From Amoebidium appalachense (Eukaryota > Ichthyosporea): a stretch of 64,000 nt of DNA. The translations under genes and the position numbers were made by a program. The stretch is taken from contig CAVNZM010000004.1 in NCBI GenBank assembly GCA_963693365.1, positions 2,418,001 to 2,482,000 of the forward strand, in the 5' to 3' direction. The notes under the pieces were generated by a model. It was not told where the DNA came from and searched no databases. It worked only from the letters and a program-made list of their open reading frames with translations. This document shows positions 14,577 to 24,460 of the stretch, in pieces. Numbering within the stretch: position 1 is the stretch's first letter; each line of letters begins with the position of its first letter.

Positions 14577-14614
<38 letters not shown>

Positions 14615-14912
14615 GTCTATTCGGGTCTTTCGGACTGTGCGGGGGACGTCTATTCGGGTCTTTCGGACTGTGCTTTGATGGCTCATAGGATATGTGGTAC
14701 TTGGGAAGAGCAGATTTCTCATCGGGCGAGATGGCCGAGTGGTCCAAGGCGCTGGTTTTAGGCACCAGTCTGTTCGCAGGCGTGGGTTCAAACCCCACTC
14801 TCGTCATTTGTTTTTATTTTTTATTTTTTTTGGCTTTTGTTTTTGTGTCTTGATTGCTATCTTTTGCCTTGTGCTCTGTGTCATTTGCGTTAATGTAATG
14901 GCTGTTTTTTTT

Positions 14913-14944
<32 letters not shown>

Positions 14945-15959
14945 GTCTGGTTTTTTTTTTTTTTTTTTTGCTTCTTTGCATTTGTGTCGAGGTACGCAAA
15001 GATAGTGATCCCAGCTACGTTTTTGCTGTCTTGTTTGTTTGCAACCTTCCCTCTTCTCGCAAGTGGCTCACGATTTTCCACCCCTTCCTCTGTATTTTTC
15101 CTTGTTATGTTCTTTTTGTCGTCTTTCGTTAAAAGGGACCAGGGATACGTGTTTGTGTGTGGTGTTGGGGGGGGAATTTGTTTTTTGTTGTCCTTCAAGG
15201 GCACACACAGAGCAGTTGCAGCCTGCAATAGTGTTTTTCTTTGTTTTTCTTTTTTATAACAATATTTGACGCCGATGTGGCTGCAGGTTGTGGGGCTCAA
15301 ATCATCGCTTCATGTGGGGCAAATCAAAGTCAGTCTTTCGTCCGCAGTGCGCTTGGGCCAGGGCAAGGTGGTGCGGTTGGAGATCCAAACCGATCGTCAG
15401 CTACCAGCGCAGGTAGTTAATGCTTGTCGATCATGTGTTTTGTGTAATGGAGTAATTTATGTGGGCCATTTTTCTTACTATTTTTTTCAGTTACTGCCTG
15501 TGTATTTTGACAAAGAGTACACGAATCACAGCCCGACTTCACGATTTTTGCAACTGCTGAGGTTAATTGTTGAAACCGAAGGGGGGAAGGGTGGAGAAGG
15601 GTTGGGGAGGTGTTTGGCTATTTACATTCTTCCTCCCTTCTCCTCCCGCCCCCTCTTTTCTCGTTCCTCCACCGCCTCTCCCTTCCCCTCCCCCCCCCCC
15701 CCCCCCCCCCCCTCCCCGCAGCCCTCCACGGTAGGCACATTTTCCAACCACTTTGACGGTCTCAGTTCATCAACCTTTTCATCCCTGCTTTGAATTTACG
15801 CCTTCCTCCCTCGTTTCACTCCTCGCCTCATGTCCTAAATCGTGTTTGCCCCCGCAGGTGGATGGTGAGCCCTGGTCGCAGGAGGCAGCGGTGATTGAGA
15901 TCCGCCACCACAACACCGTGCCCATGCTTGCTGTGCAGTCCAAGTCAGCAAAGTCATGA
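2507..15959 (+). CDS. Diacylglycerol kinase, three C1 modules (16 exons, 751 aa)
   Basis: Phosphorylates diacylglycerol to phosphatidic acid at membranes. Exons: 2507-3120, 4624-4792, 5877-5981, 6356-6532, 7167-7364, 8250-8351, 9382-9492, 10469-10608, 11331-11413, 11962-12041, 12630-12687, 13157-13234, 13756-13823, 14281-14325, 15287-15412, 15858-15959. All junctions are GT-AG and join in phase (2256 nt). Residues 1-146 are Ser/Thr-rich with an acidic patch. C1a is about 147-198, C1b about 217-265, and a third extended C1 about 275-340 ('[15 protein letters not shown]'). The catalytic domain shows 'FINRRSGG', 'CGGDGT' (432-437) and 'PLGTGND' (462-468). The accessory domain follows from about 493 ('[18 protein letters not shown]', '[17 protein letters not shown]'). 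No EF-hands, RA or PH domain are seen. Three C1 modules resemble theta-type enzymes, but subtype is not assigned. The small exons 13157-13234 and 13756-13823 are supported mainly by phase. The start may be preceded by an untranslated exon. Confidence 0.93.
3135..3296. repeat. (TG)n-(T)n-(G)n composite tract in a kinase intron
   Basis: A long TG repeat is followed by 'ttcc', then a T-run, then about 23 G. The order TG, T, G recurs elsewhere in the window. Confidence 0.9.
4810..5240. repeat. TG and degenerate CA-rich microsatellite block
   Basis: A (TG)n tract just inside the second kinase intron grades into about 400 bp of imperfect CACA-type sequence with ACGTG interruptions. No coding content. 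Confidence 0.8.
7803..8009 (+). repeat. Dispersed repeat, copy A (ends at C-tract)
   Basis: A unit of about 207 bp starts 'gggtgacctactcatgttc', ends 'gtactttttgacgcattcaa', and runs directly into a C-tract. It lies in the intron between kinase exons 5 and 6. It is almost identical to the copy at 8593-8800; I see only a few single-base differences. Related diverged copies are at 24633, 34021, 35737, 43616 and 57929. No open frame, terminal inverted repeat or tRNA-like head is evident. Confidence 0.88.
8593..8800 (+). repeat. Dispersed repeat, copy B (ends at C-tract)
   Basis: Near-identical second copy, in the next kinase intron (between exons 6 and 7). Preceded by a C-tract and followed directly by another. 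Copies A and B flank the exon that encodes the GGDGT motif. Confidence 0.88.
9528..10468. repeat. Long imperfect (CA)n microsatellite field
   Basis: Nearly the whole kinase intron 9493-10468 is CA-rich sequence with ACGC and ATGC interruptions. The pure CA stretch at its 3' end runs straight into the splice acceptor at 10467-10468. Confidence 0.85.
10744..10876. repeat. C-tract, (CA)n and A-tract composite
   Basis: In kinase intron 10609-11330 a C-run is followed by about 60 bp of CA repeat and then about 24 A. This is the complement-strand order of the TG-T-G composites. Confidence 0.85.
14613..14672 (+). repeat. Tandem duplication of about 33 bp upstream of tRNA-Leu
   Basis: The segment 'acgtctattcgggtctttcg' with its flanks occurs twice in direct succession between a G-tract and the tRNA gene. 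No function is evident. Confidence 0.85.
14725..14806 (+). tRNA. tRNA-Leu (anticodon UAG)
   Basis: The acceptor arms GGCGAGA (14725-14731) and TCTCGTC (14799-14805) pair with one G-U wobble. An A-box-like TGGCCGAGTGG, an anticodon stem CTGGT/ACCAG around loop TTTAGGC (anticodon TAG), a long class II variable arm and a T arm GTGGG-TTCAAAC-CCCAC are all present. CCA is not encoded, as in nuclear genes. The gene lies on the sense strand inside the 14th intron of the diacylglycerol kinase and is followed by a T5 stretch suited to Pol III termination. Confidence 0.93.
14811..14815 (+). terminator. Pol III terminator (T5) of tRNA-Leu
   Basis: TTTTT five bases after the discriminator base. More T-runs follow within 20 bp as back-up. 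Confidence 0.7.
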
Positions 15960-16377
15960 AAATCATGACTGTCGTGGAAATGCACACACACGCACGGTCG
16001 CGACATATGAAGCTCCGGTTTTCTGTCCACCGCGAATGTCCCACTGCTCCACAGGATCTCTCCGAATTCTAATCCCCCCCCCCCCCCCCCCCCGACACAC
16101 ACATATACACACACTTCCCTCCCGGAGCTGTCACGAACACAAGACACTTGTCGTTATTTCTGTCCCTTTTCCAGCCACTACCCCCCCCCCCCCTCCCCCC
16201 CAAGAATTTAGAAAAATTTAGATGAGAAGTCTGTGGTTAACATTGCCGGATTTTTTTGTTGCAGTTGATAGCTTTTAAAGGCCGATATCTAGCAATGAGT
16301 TTCTCCAGCAATAACGTAGGATCAATATGTGGATATTCTTTTAATCTTGATGAGCAACTGAGTTATGGACACTTTTT

Positions 16378-16420
<43 letters not shown>

Positions 16421-17206
16421 TCCGGAGGTGGAATGAATGTTGAACCTTCCCATGAGAGGTGGATAAGCGGCTACATCATAATCCATTTTACCACGTGCTA
16501 GCACTTTTCCCTTATATTTAACACATGCATAGTAAGGTATGATTTAACGTTGGTATTCACAATGAGTGACCGAATGGCAGGTGAAGGATAGCGAACCCGG
16601 TATCATAATGGTTGTGTAAATATGCGGTACGGTACTTAATGAGAGGGCAGATGACCATTGAGTTCTAATGAATTGCGCAGATATCAATTGTTATGATGTT
16701 TCACAAGTGTATATGTGAAGCTACATGACATTGTGGTGGTGTAGGCACAAGGCACTGCCAGCGAATATGAATATTGTAGGTGATTTATGGTGAGGCTCTT
16801 GGATGTATCGATAGGTTATGTATCGTTCACTGCAGTCTGGAACTTCGCAGAAAAAATAAACAATAATAGAAGTCACCTACAGCGCATGCGTGATTCCCCC
16901 TGTATGATGGTTCTAGATCTCCCATGCAATTGTTACAGTTTCAGCTCCTGATTTGCAGGGCTTGCAATTATCTCGCGCTTCATGCACACCACATTTAAAT
17001 TCAGGATGTGCACAAGTTGGATCGGCGCAAAAAGCTGGCAACCGTTCATGAACAGGGAAGGGGGTGTTGGAAATTTGTAGTGACATGCGTGTGTGCATGA
17101 TCATGACTGTGTCTGTGCGGTGTGACTATGTGTCTGTGTATGTGACAGTCGTGGGTGTGGTTGTGCTTGGGGGGTTCACCATGATCAATCGTATTCAATA
17201 TAAAAT

Positions 17207-17237
<31 letters not shown>

Positions 17238-18114
17238 ACACACACACACAAAAGAAAAAGTTAGAGGAAAAAACGGGGGGGGGGGGGGGGGGGGGAGGGG
17301 GGGGGGGTAGGGGAGGGAAATGGGATTGCTGGCAGCAGTGACTGTTACTTTAAATTTAGTTCTAAAGGACGCTTTCAAATGAGCTGACTGTAGTGGTCAT
17401 GTGCAATTGCGATGGGGCGGTTGCGCAAAAACAACTAATATAGTCATCACGGGTTGAAGTTGCACGGCAAGACGTTAGATTTTAAAGAGTGAAATATATG
17501 GAGTTGCAATTGAGCTCGACGTGCGTTTACATATCAGTTACAAAGTAATTTGGCCCAATGGCCGTGGTGAAGACAACGACTGAAAGCGAATCTGCCCCAG
17601 CATGCATGCCATGTTGTACGTATCATGCGATACATCACGGCATGCATGTGAGGTGTGATCATGTGCCAGCACCGAGGCCTACAGTAATTCCATCCAATAA
17701 CAAGGTACATATGCAGATAACGACGTTACAAAAAGGTTCTGTATACATCATATGTGGAGATCCTATTTTTTTTTTTTTTTTTTTTTTTTCCGTGGCAAGG
17801 AACCGGTGCGGGCCGGCACAGCGGCCACTGGCGCCCAAATAAGGCTTATCACCCACCAGGAACTGTCAATGACGTCACAATATTAATCTCGGCACTGTCG
17901 TTTCATGACAATAAATTGTGTAGGGGTTTACGCTGTTTACTCGAGGCAAAGAGAACCAGTCTCAGGTATGGGGGGGGTTTTGCTCGGAATATCCCCTCAG
18001 CGGTATATCATGATCACGTACATAGATGTCGGGTGGTGACTATATATCAGGGTTTACTTTCTCTACGAGACACCATAAAGACTACAAGGAGAAATCAATT
18101 AGTTGGGGTTCCCC

Positions 18115-18115
<1 letters not shown>
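15960..18115. other. Spacer between kinase and LINE
   Basis: No gene recognised. It holds C-tracts (16075, 16182, 17210), a G-tract of about 39 at 16381-16419, G-runs at 17277-17307 and a T-run of about 26 at 17765. No AATAAA lies close to the kinase stop; the first clear one is in 'aaaaaataaacaataata' near 16853. The stretch 16430-17200 is ordinary sequence without repeats. Confidence 0.6.
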
Positions 18116-18157
<42 letters not shown>

Positions 18158-18189
18158 GGGCTTCCCTCGGGACACTCGGTATCAGCTGG

Positions 18190-18252
<63 letters not shown>

Positions 18253-20434
18253 TGTGTGTGTGTGCGCTATAATTTTGTAGTGATGTGTTTCTCAAGCCAA
18301 TCAATACATCTAATAAACAGGTCGTAGTTACGCGTGTTTAGTATAAAATCAAGGATGTTGTAATTTACAGGTAGGCTATCTTTCTGGGTGTCTGTTGTGA
18401 ATGTGACGTGTGTGTGTTGCGGTATTATGTGGTCTATCAAACTACATTTGGCGATACATGACCGGTTAAACTGGTGTGTGTGTGTGTTGTTTGGGCATGC
18501 AAATGATGCCACCTTATACTTATTAGATCTCCACTGTATAGCACGTGTACAGTAAAAGCGTGGTAATTGATCAATAATACCATCAGCTAGAGAAAGACCA
18601 GTTCTACAGGAAGGTAATATGTATTTAGGTGTTATACACTTGCGAGTGCCATATTTGGCAATATGGTTGAGGCGGTCAGTATATATAAAACGAGACATAA
18701 GGCTTAGTTTTTCAAGGTGTATGCTTTCATCGGGTCTAGTGTCGTGTGGTATCTTTTTCCATTTGTTATATTGCGTGATTATCTTGTGATTGTGTACATG
18801 TTTAATAAGTAAGTGGCAGTCCAAAGTCACACACACACTATTGCGGGGTTTATTTGTATTTGTGCCCAGGGGAGAAGGGGAGAGAGAGGGGAGGAAAGAG
18901 GGGGGAGGTGAGGAGGGGACAGGTCGGATAGAGAAGAGAGGGTGGGAGGGCAAATACTTCTTTAAGCGGCTTATGTGCTTATTGAATTTCAGCGCGAGAT
19001 AGGATACTCTAGCAGCTATTGGGACCAGACCATATATCGAGAGCGTTACAGGCCCAGGTTTACAACAGTTGTTAGATAGAAAGGAGGCAACTTCTGCTTC
19101 AAGGAAATTTGCCAAGGGTTTAAGCGCTCTAGTTCTCTCTTTCTTGATCCAAGCGGCGAGAAGGGGTAAACCATATTCACATGCCGGGAAGACAAAAGTG
19201 CGAATAAATGTAAGTCTAATAGAAGGATGGAGGGGTGTGTCTTTAAAAATATTAGCCGAGAAGAAAGCTAACCGCTTACGAGCCAACTCTACCCTCTTTT
19301 CGACCATATGGGGAAACATAACACCAACAGAATCAACCGGAACACCAAGATATTTGTATTCTGGAACTATAGGTACAGGTTTAGATGATAATGTAAATGT
19401 GTGTAAATTGTTAGCTATATCAGGTACAAGAACACCACATTTGTCTATGTTAAGGATCATAAGGTTTGCCTTGCACCACTCTGACACTACATCGAACAAT
19501 CTTTGCAGGCGTCTAGGGGTACGGGCAAGGAGGGACAGATCATCAGCATAGAGAAGTGCAGGCGGAAAGTTATTAATAGGGTCATCGTTTTCGGCGTAAA
19601 TCTTGACAGCCAAATCATCTATAAATAGGTTAAACAAAAAGGGGCTAAGCAATGAACCCTGCAAGAGACCTCTAGTACGAGCAAAACCATATGAAAGATG
19701 CCCATTAACCACAGCTCTACCATAGGTTTGAGACAAGAGTGCTTCTAACAGAACACCAATGCAGTGTGGTACACCCCGTGCAGCAAGCTTTTCCCATAGG
19801 AGACCAGGGGAGACAGAATCGTAAGCAGTTTTCCAATCAATAAAGCCAACATATTGTGCACCAACTTGCATAGAATCGTGCAGTGCCATTATTTGAACAT
19901 AACATGAATTGTTTTTACGAAAAGCGGATTGGCATGGGTGTATGTGAAGAATAGATTGAAACCTAGGGTGGTGTGCAAATAACCTAAGTAAGCAAGCTTC
20001 AAAGAATCTACGAACAACCTGGGTTAGTGTAATGGGGCGAAAGGATGATATGGGGCCCTCAGAGTCCTTCTTAACTATGGGGATCACTAAGGTATCTAAC
20101 CAAGATGACGGGACATGTCCACATTTAACACACCAAGAAAAGAGAGAGCTTAACATGATAGTAAGATCAGGTTTAATAGCACGATCACTTTCCTTTTGTG
20201 GGTAGGAGGGAACAAGGATTTTAAGAAACCCAGCAGGGAGTCCATCAGGTCCACAAGACTTACTAGAGCTATAACTAGATATCACAGACCATATGGCATC
20301 GGGGCTGAAAAAGGGGAGGATCGATTCTATGGGGATAGATGGTGTAGTAGGTAGCATAGGGCCGAATATACGCAACGCCAGGACTGGGTCTGGCTGCATC
20401 CTGATCTCCTTCCTTTTCGGTCGATCCGATCAAG
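18116..20434 (-). mobile_element. 5'-truncated LINE-type (non-LTR) retrotransposon with poly(A) tail
   Basis: The minus-strand unit contains one reverse transcriptase frame, a short 3' UTR holding a (CA)n tract (TG on the plus strand, about 18190-18265) and a terminal A-tract of 38 (T-run at 18116-18153). An in-frame stop lies near 20435-20437, just upstream of the usable start. No endonuclease or gag-like frame is found, so the copy is 5'-truncated, as is usual for target-primed insertions. I could not find target-site duplications by eye. No long C- or G-tract interrupts the element. Confidence 0.85.
18267..20399 (-). CDS. LINE reverse transcriptase ORF (710 aa, apparently intact)
   Basis: The RT blocks appear in order: 'GPDGLPAGFLK' (50-60), 'FRPITLTQVVRRFFEACL' (120-137), 'QYVGFIDWKTAYDSV' with the first catalytic Asp at 188, 'GLLQGSLLSPFLFNLFIDDL' (244-263), 'LLYADDLSLL' with the YADD box at 284-287, 'NIDKCGV' and 'YKYLGVPVD'. 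This is the non-LTR class. The C-terminal 300 residues carry Cys/His but no clear zinc knuckle or RNase H. The frame has no stop or frameshift, which suggests a recent insertion. The annotated Met is the first in frame; the native protein would have extended upstream with an endonuclease. Confidence 0.92.
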   Translation of the reverse strand: MQPDPVLALRIFGPMLPTTPSIPIESILPFFSPDAIWSVISSYSSSKSCGPDGLPAGFLKILVPSYPQKESDRAIKPDLTIMLSSLFSWCVKCGHVPSSWLDTLVIPIVKKDSEGPISSFRPITLTQVVRRFFEACLLRLFAHHPRFQSILHIHPCQSAFRKNNSCYVQIMALHDSMQVGAQYVGFIDWKTAYDSVSPGLLWEKLAARGVPHCIGVLLEALLSQTYGRAVVNGHLSYGFARTRGLLQGSLLSPFLFNLFIDDLAVKIYAENDDPINNFPPALLYADDLSLLARTPRRLQRLFDVVSEWCKANLMILNIDKCGVLVPDIANNLHTFTLSSKPVPIVPEYKYLGVPVDSVGVMFPHMVEKRVELARKRLAFFSANIFKDTPLHPSIRLTFIRTFVFPACEYGLPLLAAWIKKERTRALKPLANFLEAEVASFLSNNCCKPGPVTLSIYGLVPIAARVSYLALKFNKHISRLKKYLPSHPLFSIRPVPSSPPPSFLPSLSPSPLGTNTNKPRNSVCVTLDCHLLIKHVHNHKIITQYNKWKKIPHDTRPDESIHLEKLSLMSRFIYTDRLNHIAKYGTRKCITPKYILPSCRTGLSLADGIIDQLPRFYCTRAIQWRSNKYKVASFACPNNTHTHQFNRSCIAKCSLIDHIIPQHTHVTFTTDTQKDSLPVNYNILDFILNTRNYDLFIRCIDWLEKHITTKL

Positions 20435-20437
20435 CCG

Positions 20438-21304
20438 TTATTGAGAAACCACACAGTTAGCTGTGCAAAGGGGGGAAGGGGAAAACACGTAGCCCAGCCA
20501 ACCAGGCGCCAACCCAACTTTTTTAGGGGCAGTCAGGCTGCGGAGTGGTGGTGGTGGTTGTGGGGAGGGGGTGGGGAGCTGGTTGTGAACACAAGTGGGT
20601 TTGCGTTGCTTCCCACTATCCACTCCCCCCTCCTCCCCCCCTCTCTCCGTGTGGCGGGTTTCCTCCATGCAAGACTTCTTAGTTTAGGGTATATCAAATC
20701 CGCCACCCATTTTGCACGTGGTTGCTTAGAAGCATACTTGGGCTTTAGATATCGGCAGAGTGCCTTTCCCACGCGGGTCGAAGGTGTAGTTGCGCAGTTG
20801 GACTCAGGGCAGCCATACACACTAATGCTATTAATGTTTTTGTAACAATTTTTTAAGCTGAAAACGTGGCCTAACACAGTTGGGAGCCAAGGTTGTTGGC
20901 ATCTGTTCATCGTCGGCTTGAAACAACACAAGTTTTGGCTCAAAAAACATCAGAAAACGTGAACAACTGTCAGCTAAGAACGACGCGATTGGCCAATTTG
21001 CCCGCCAAGACCAGCCTGTTACTATTCGGGACAGGCGTCTCATTTTTGATGCTATTTTCGGCGGAACAGGCTTGAATCAGTGATCATTTCGGGTCAGGCT
21101 GGAGTAGGCCTGGCCCGGAATTCAGCTAGAGATCGTGACGTACCAGCTTCCAGGCCCGGATAGATAAGGAGGAGGCCTTGGCCATGCGCACTCTCTCCGA
21201 CTATCCGAAAGGAGGCCTTGACTCTCTCTGCATAACACAAGCACAACCAAATTTGCCAAAATTTTGCGAAGTTTGAGAAACTAGATTCACCCAAAGCTTC
21301 AAAC
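20438..21304. other. Spacer with presumed TOM7 promoter
   Basis: No gene seen. The only homopolymer-like stretch is a GGTGGT/G-rich patch at 20555-20580. The last 150 bp before the TOM7 ATG are ordinary mixed sequence with 'ccaaaattttgcg'; no TATA box is obvious. Confidence 0.5.
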
Positions 21305-21722
21305 ATGGCCGGCATGGGCATGAGCGACGACACGAAGGAGTTCCTCACCAAGGTGGTGGGGGTGTCCAAGCAGGCCTTCCACTGGGGCTTTGTGCCACTC
21401 GTTATCTGGCTTGGTAAGTGTCCCATCCCCTTGCTCCATTTCCCTCCTCTCGCCTTCACTCGTGTCTACACCTAAGAACCAGAACGATACTTTATCTGTT
21501 GTTATTTCAGCACTTCACCTTTGTTTACCTACTTTTAATGTGCGTGTTTTTGGTGCTCGCGGAGTGTACCCCCTGTGTTGGTGCTTTGGCACTGACACCC
21601 TTGAGCAGACAACACGAGACACACCACCTTACATATGTACGGGCGCAAACGCTTAGGTAACACACATACCGCATCATCTACGCACTACCACGGAAGCACG
21701 TTTGTACGAGCACGCACAGACA

Positions 21723-21796
<74 letters not shown>

Positions 21797-21997
21797 TGCA
21801 TGCACACCGACACGTGACAGCGCACACTTGCACGTAAACACGGACACTCTAACACGCGTGCATGCTACGTAGACACGCACGAAAATATGGGGAGGTAAAA
21901 GAGGAAGTTTTGTGACTCCATACATCGCTTGTCACTTTCTACCTCTCGGCGCAAGTCTCACGCTTTCTCCCCCCTCCCCACCCCCCCCTCCCCCAAA

Positions 21998-22041
<44 letters not shown>

Positions 22042-23541
22042 ACCTGCTCTGTGTATCTTTGTCCTGTATACTGTGTAGCTCTGCTTTACCCCACCACCTT
22101 GCAGCATACTTTGTGACGTGTTTGCGGTTGGAGTGCCAATGATGATTCGAAACACGTGTGTGCGTTTGGAGGAGGAGGGGGGGGGGGGGGGGGGGGTTTA
22201 AGGTCAGAGATTCTTTGGAGCAGCTGCGCATAGATACACGTGCAGGAATGTGTGCAAGTGCCTAGGCATCACTGATGTGTTTGCATCTTCATCCCCCCCC
22301 GGCCCCCCCCCCCCCCCCCCCCCCCCCCCCGCGGGGGCTACCGCCTCCGCCCTGTATATATCCTGTAGCTTGGTCTTAGTGACAAAATGCAAAAACACAA
22401 CCATACAACCACCACCCGTAGAAAGAAAAGCACGGCACCCCAAAAACCCAAGACACACACAAATACACCCCCCACACACACCCGGCCAGCCTGCCCTGAC
22501 TGCCGGAACACACACAGACCCAGTGTGCCCTGCAAAACCCACCTTTTAGTTCACAAAAACATTGCCACAACATACGTACAACAACACATAATGTTAGGTA
22601 GCAACCCCCCACCACCACCACCACCACACCCCATCATCCACCCATACCCACCGTAAATACTATACACAACACTTAGGACTTCCCAATACTGTAGATCGAC
22701 CAATGAGAGCCCTCGGTTAACGTTTATTGCTAGTTTTTGAATGGAGGGGAGGACTGGAGCCTCCTGCCGGCGTGGCTGGGGTAGTAGCCTGGGCAAAGTG
22801 TGTGCCTATAGTTAGGTTGTGAAGGATGGTTTAGCTCTGCTGAACTCATAGGTAGCACCTTAACTAGTGTACTGTCGGTGCTGTGTGGTAGATGGTAGTT
22901 TCCCTAGAGGGCCTGTAAAGGCTCTCCGGGAACAAAACGTGATAAAATAAAAATAAAATGGTCTTAGTGACATGTTGTGCAACAAACCTAGCTTCTTTGC
23001 ACCTCCGTGGCCCGGCTTCCCCCCCCCCCCCCCCCCCCCCCTTTCCCCCCGTCTCTTCTATACATAAACCTACAGACACACAAGCACACTGGGACCATCG
23101 CTATTGGTTTTTGCTTCACGCTCTCCCTTGTCTGCACACTCGAATACAAAACAAGACCCGTCTCCTGGGGACAAGACACACAAACACATTGTCTTAAACT
23201 CTCTTCCTTGACTTTTTTTCTTTTCTTAACCTGGCCCATGCCTCTGCTGTGACCTATATCACTATGTGTGTGCATGATGTCTTCTTTCGGTCATGTTTTA
23301 TATATTTTACTGAACTAGTGTCCAAGCATACTCACAATCGTGTCCGGGTCTATGTTGCTGGTGATGCCATGCATGCCAGACTGTGTGCTGTGTGGTTTTC
23401 TTGGAGACTTGGCAAAGTAGAAGGTTTAACATTATTTGCTCATAGTTTCCTTCGAATTTGTGTTGTGTCTGTTGTTCTTAGTGGTGGTAGTAGTAACCTG
23501 TGTGTGTGTGTGTGTGCGCGCGCATATGTGTGAGTGTGCGC

Positions 23542-23586
<45 letters not shown>

Positions 23587-23914
23587 TTTGTGTGTGGGTG
23601 GTTTCCTCTACAAATAGTTTTTGATTGCCGTCCTGCTGTAATTGTCTTGTGCACAAACACATGCATATCTGGGGAAGAAGTAGGAGTGTGTAATAAGCGC
23701 CTACATAAATCTGCTGTTTTGTTGGTGTCTGCTGTTAATGGTGCTGCTAGTATCGTATTTTTTGGGGGGGGGGGGAGGGGGGGGGGTCGTTCAGCTCTGT
23801 ACAAAGAATATTATTTGTCGCCCCATTCTCAAACACCGTTTATTGCCTACAGGCCTGCAGACTGTCCCGACAGACACACCAATCTCTGTGTGGCAAATCG
23901 TCTCCCCGTTCTAA
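21305..23914 (+). CDS. TOM7: TOM7, small subunit of the mitochondrial outer-membrane translocase (2 exons, 56 aa)
   Basis: Small tail-anchored-like subunit that modulates assembly of the TOM import pore. Exon 1 (21305-21413) encodes '[14 protein letters not shown]' and the membrane segment with the family signature '[12 protein letters not shown]'. It ends at a GTAAGT donor in phase 1. Exon 2 (23853-23914) starts after 'tgcctacag' and continues in phase with '[19 protein letters not shown]' and TAA. The length fits the family (about 55-70 aa). The ending 'SPF' resembles plant TOM7, whose C-terminus ends in LSPV, more than the animal GMP-type tail. Exon 2 is short and chosen for phase, acceptor quality and that likeness, so it is less certain than exon 1. 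The 2.4-kb intron holds CA/TG microsatellites and C-tracts. Confidence 0.8.
21725..21791. repeat. (CA)n microsatellite in TOM7 intron
   Basis: About 67 bp of uninterrupted CA repeat, followed by degenerate ACGTG-rich sequence. Confidence 0.9.
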
Positions 23915-24329
23915 ACACCGCCACATATTCCAGACGGATAAATGGGTGGGCGAGAAACAGGGAAGGGTGACACCCCCTACGTGTGCGCGCCGGAGACAAC
24001 TGATACGGCGAATCTCTGTGTGATAATAGAATGATAAGCTCACTCGGTGAAGCTACAAAGGGTACCCTGCAAATTTTAATGTTTTTTGGCGTCTGTATTT
24101 GAAAAATGAAGGTTGGTGTGTGACATGCAAGAGCTTTTGTATACGCGAAAGACACATGCAATAATGTATTGTATTACCCACCACATGTAAATTTATATGG
24201 TCTGATTGTTCCGCTCTCTTGGTTTTTCGGGGGTTGTGTGTGCCAGGGGCCACATACATGGCTGCAGAAATATGGTGCTTTTGTGACTCCCAACATGATC
24301 GAGCTGTGTGTCCAAATACCCCCCCCCCC

Positions 24330-24360
<31 letters not shown>

Positions 24361-24408
24361 ACACCCCACACACACACAAAAAAATTTAAGGTGCTTAAAA
24401 AAAAGGCG

Positions 24409-24460
<52 letters not shown>

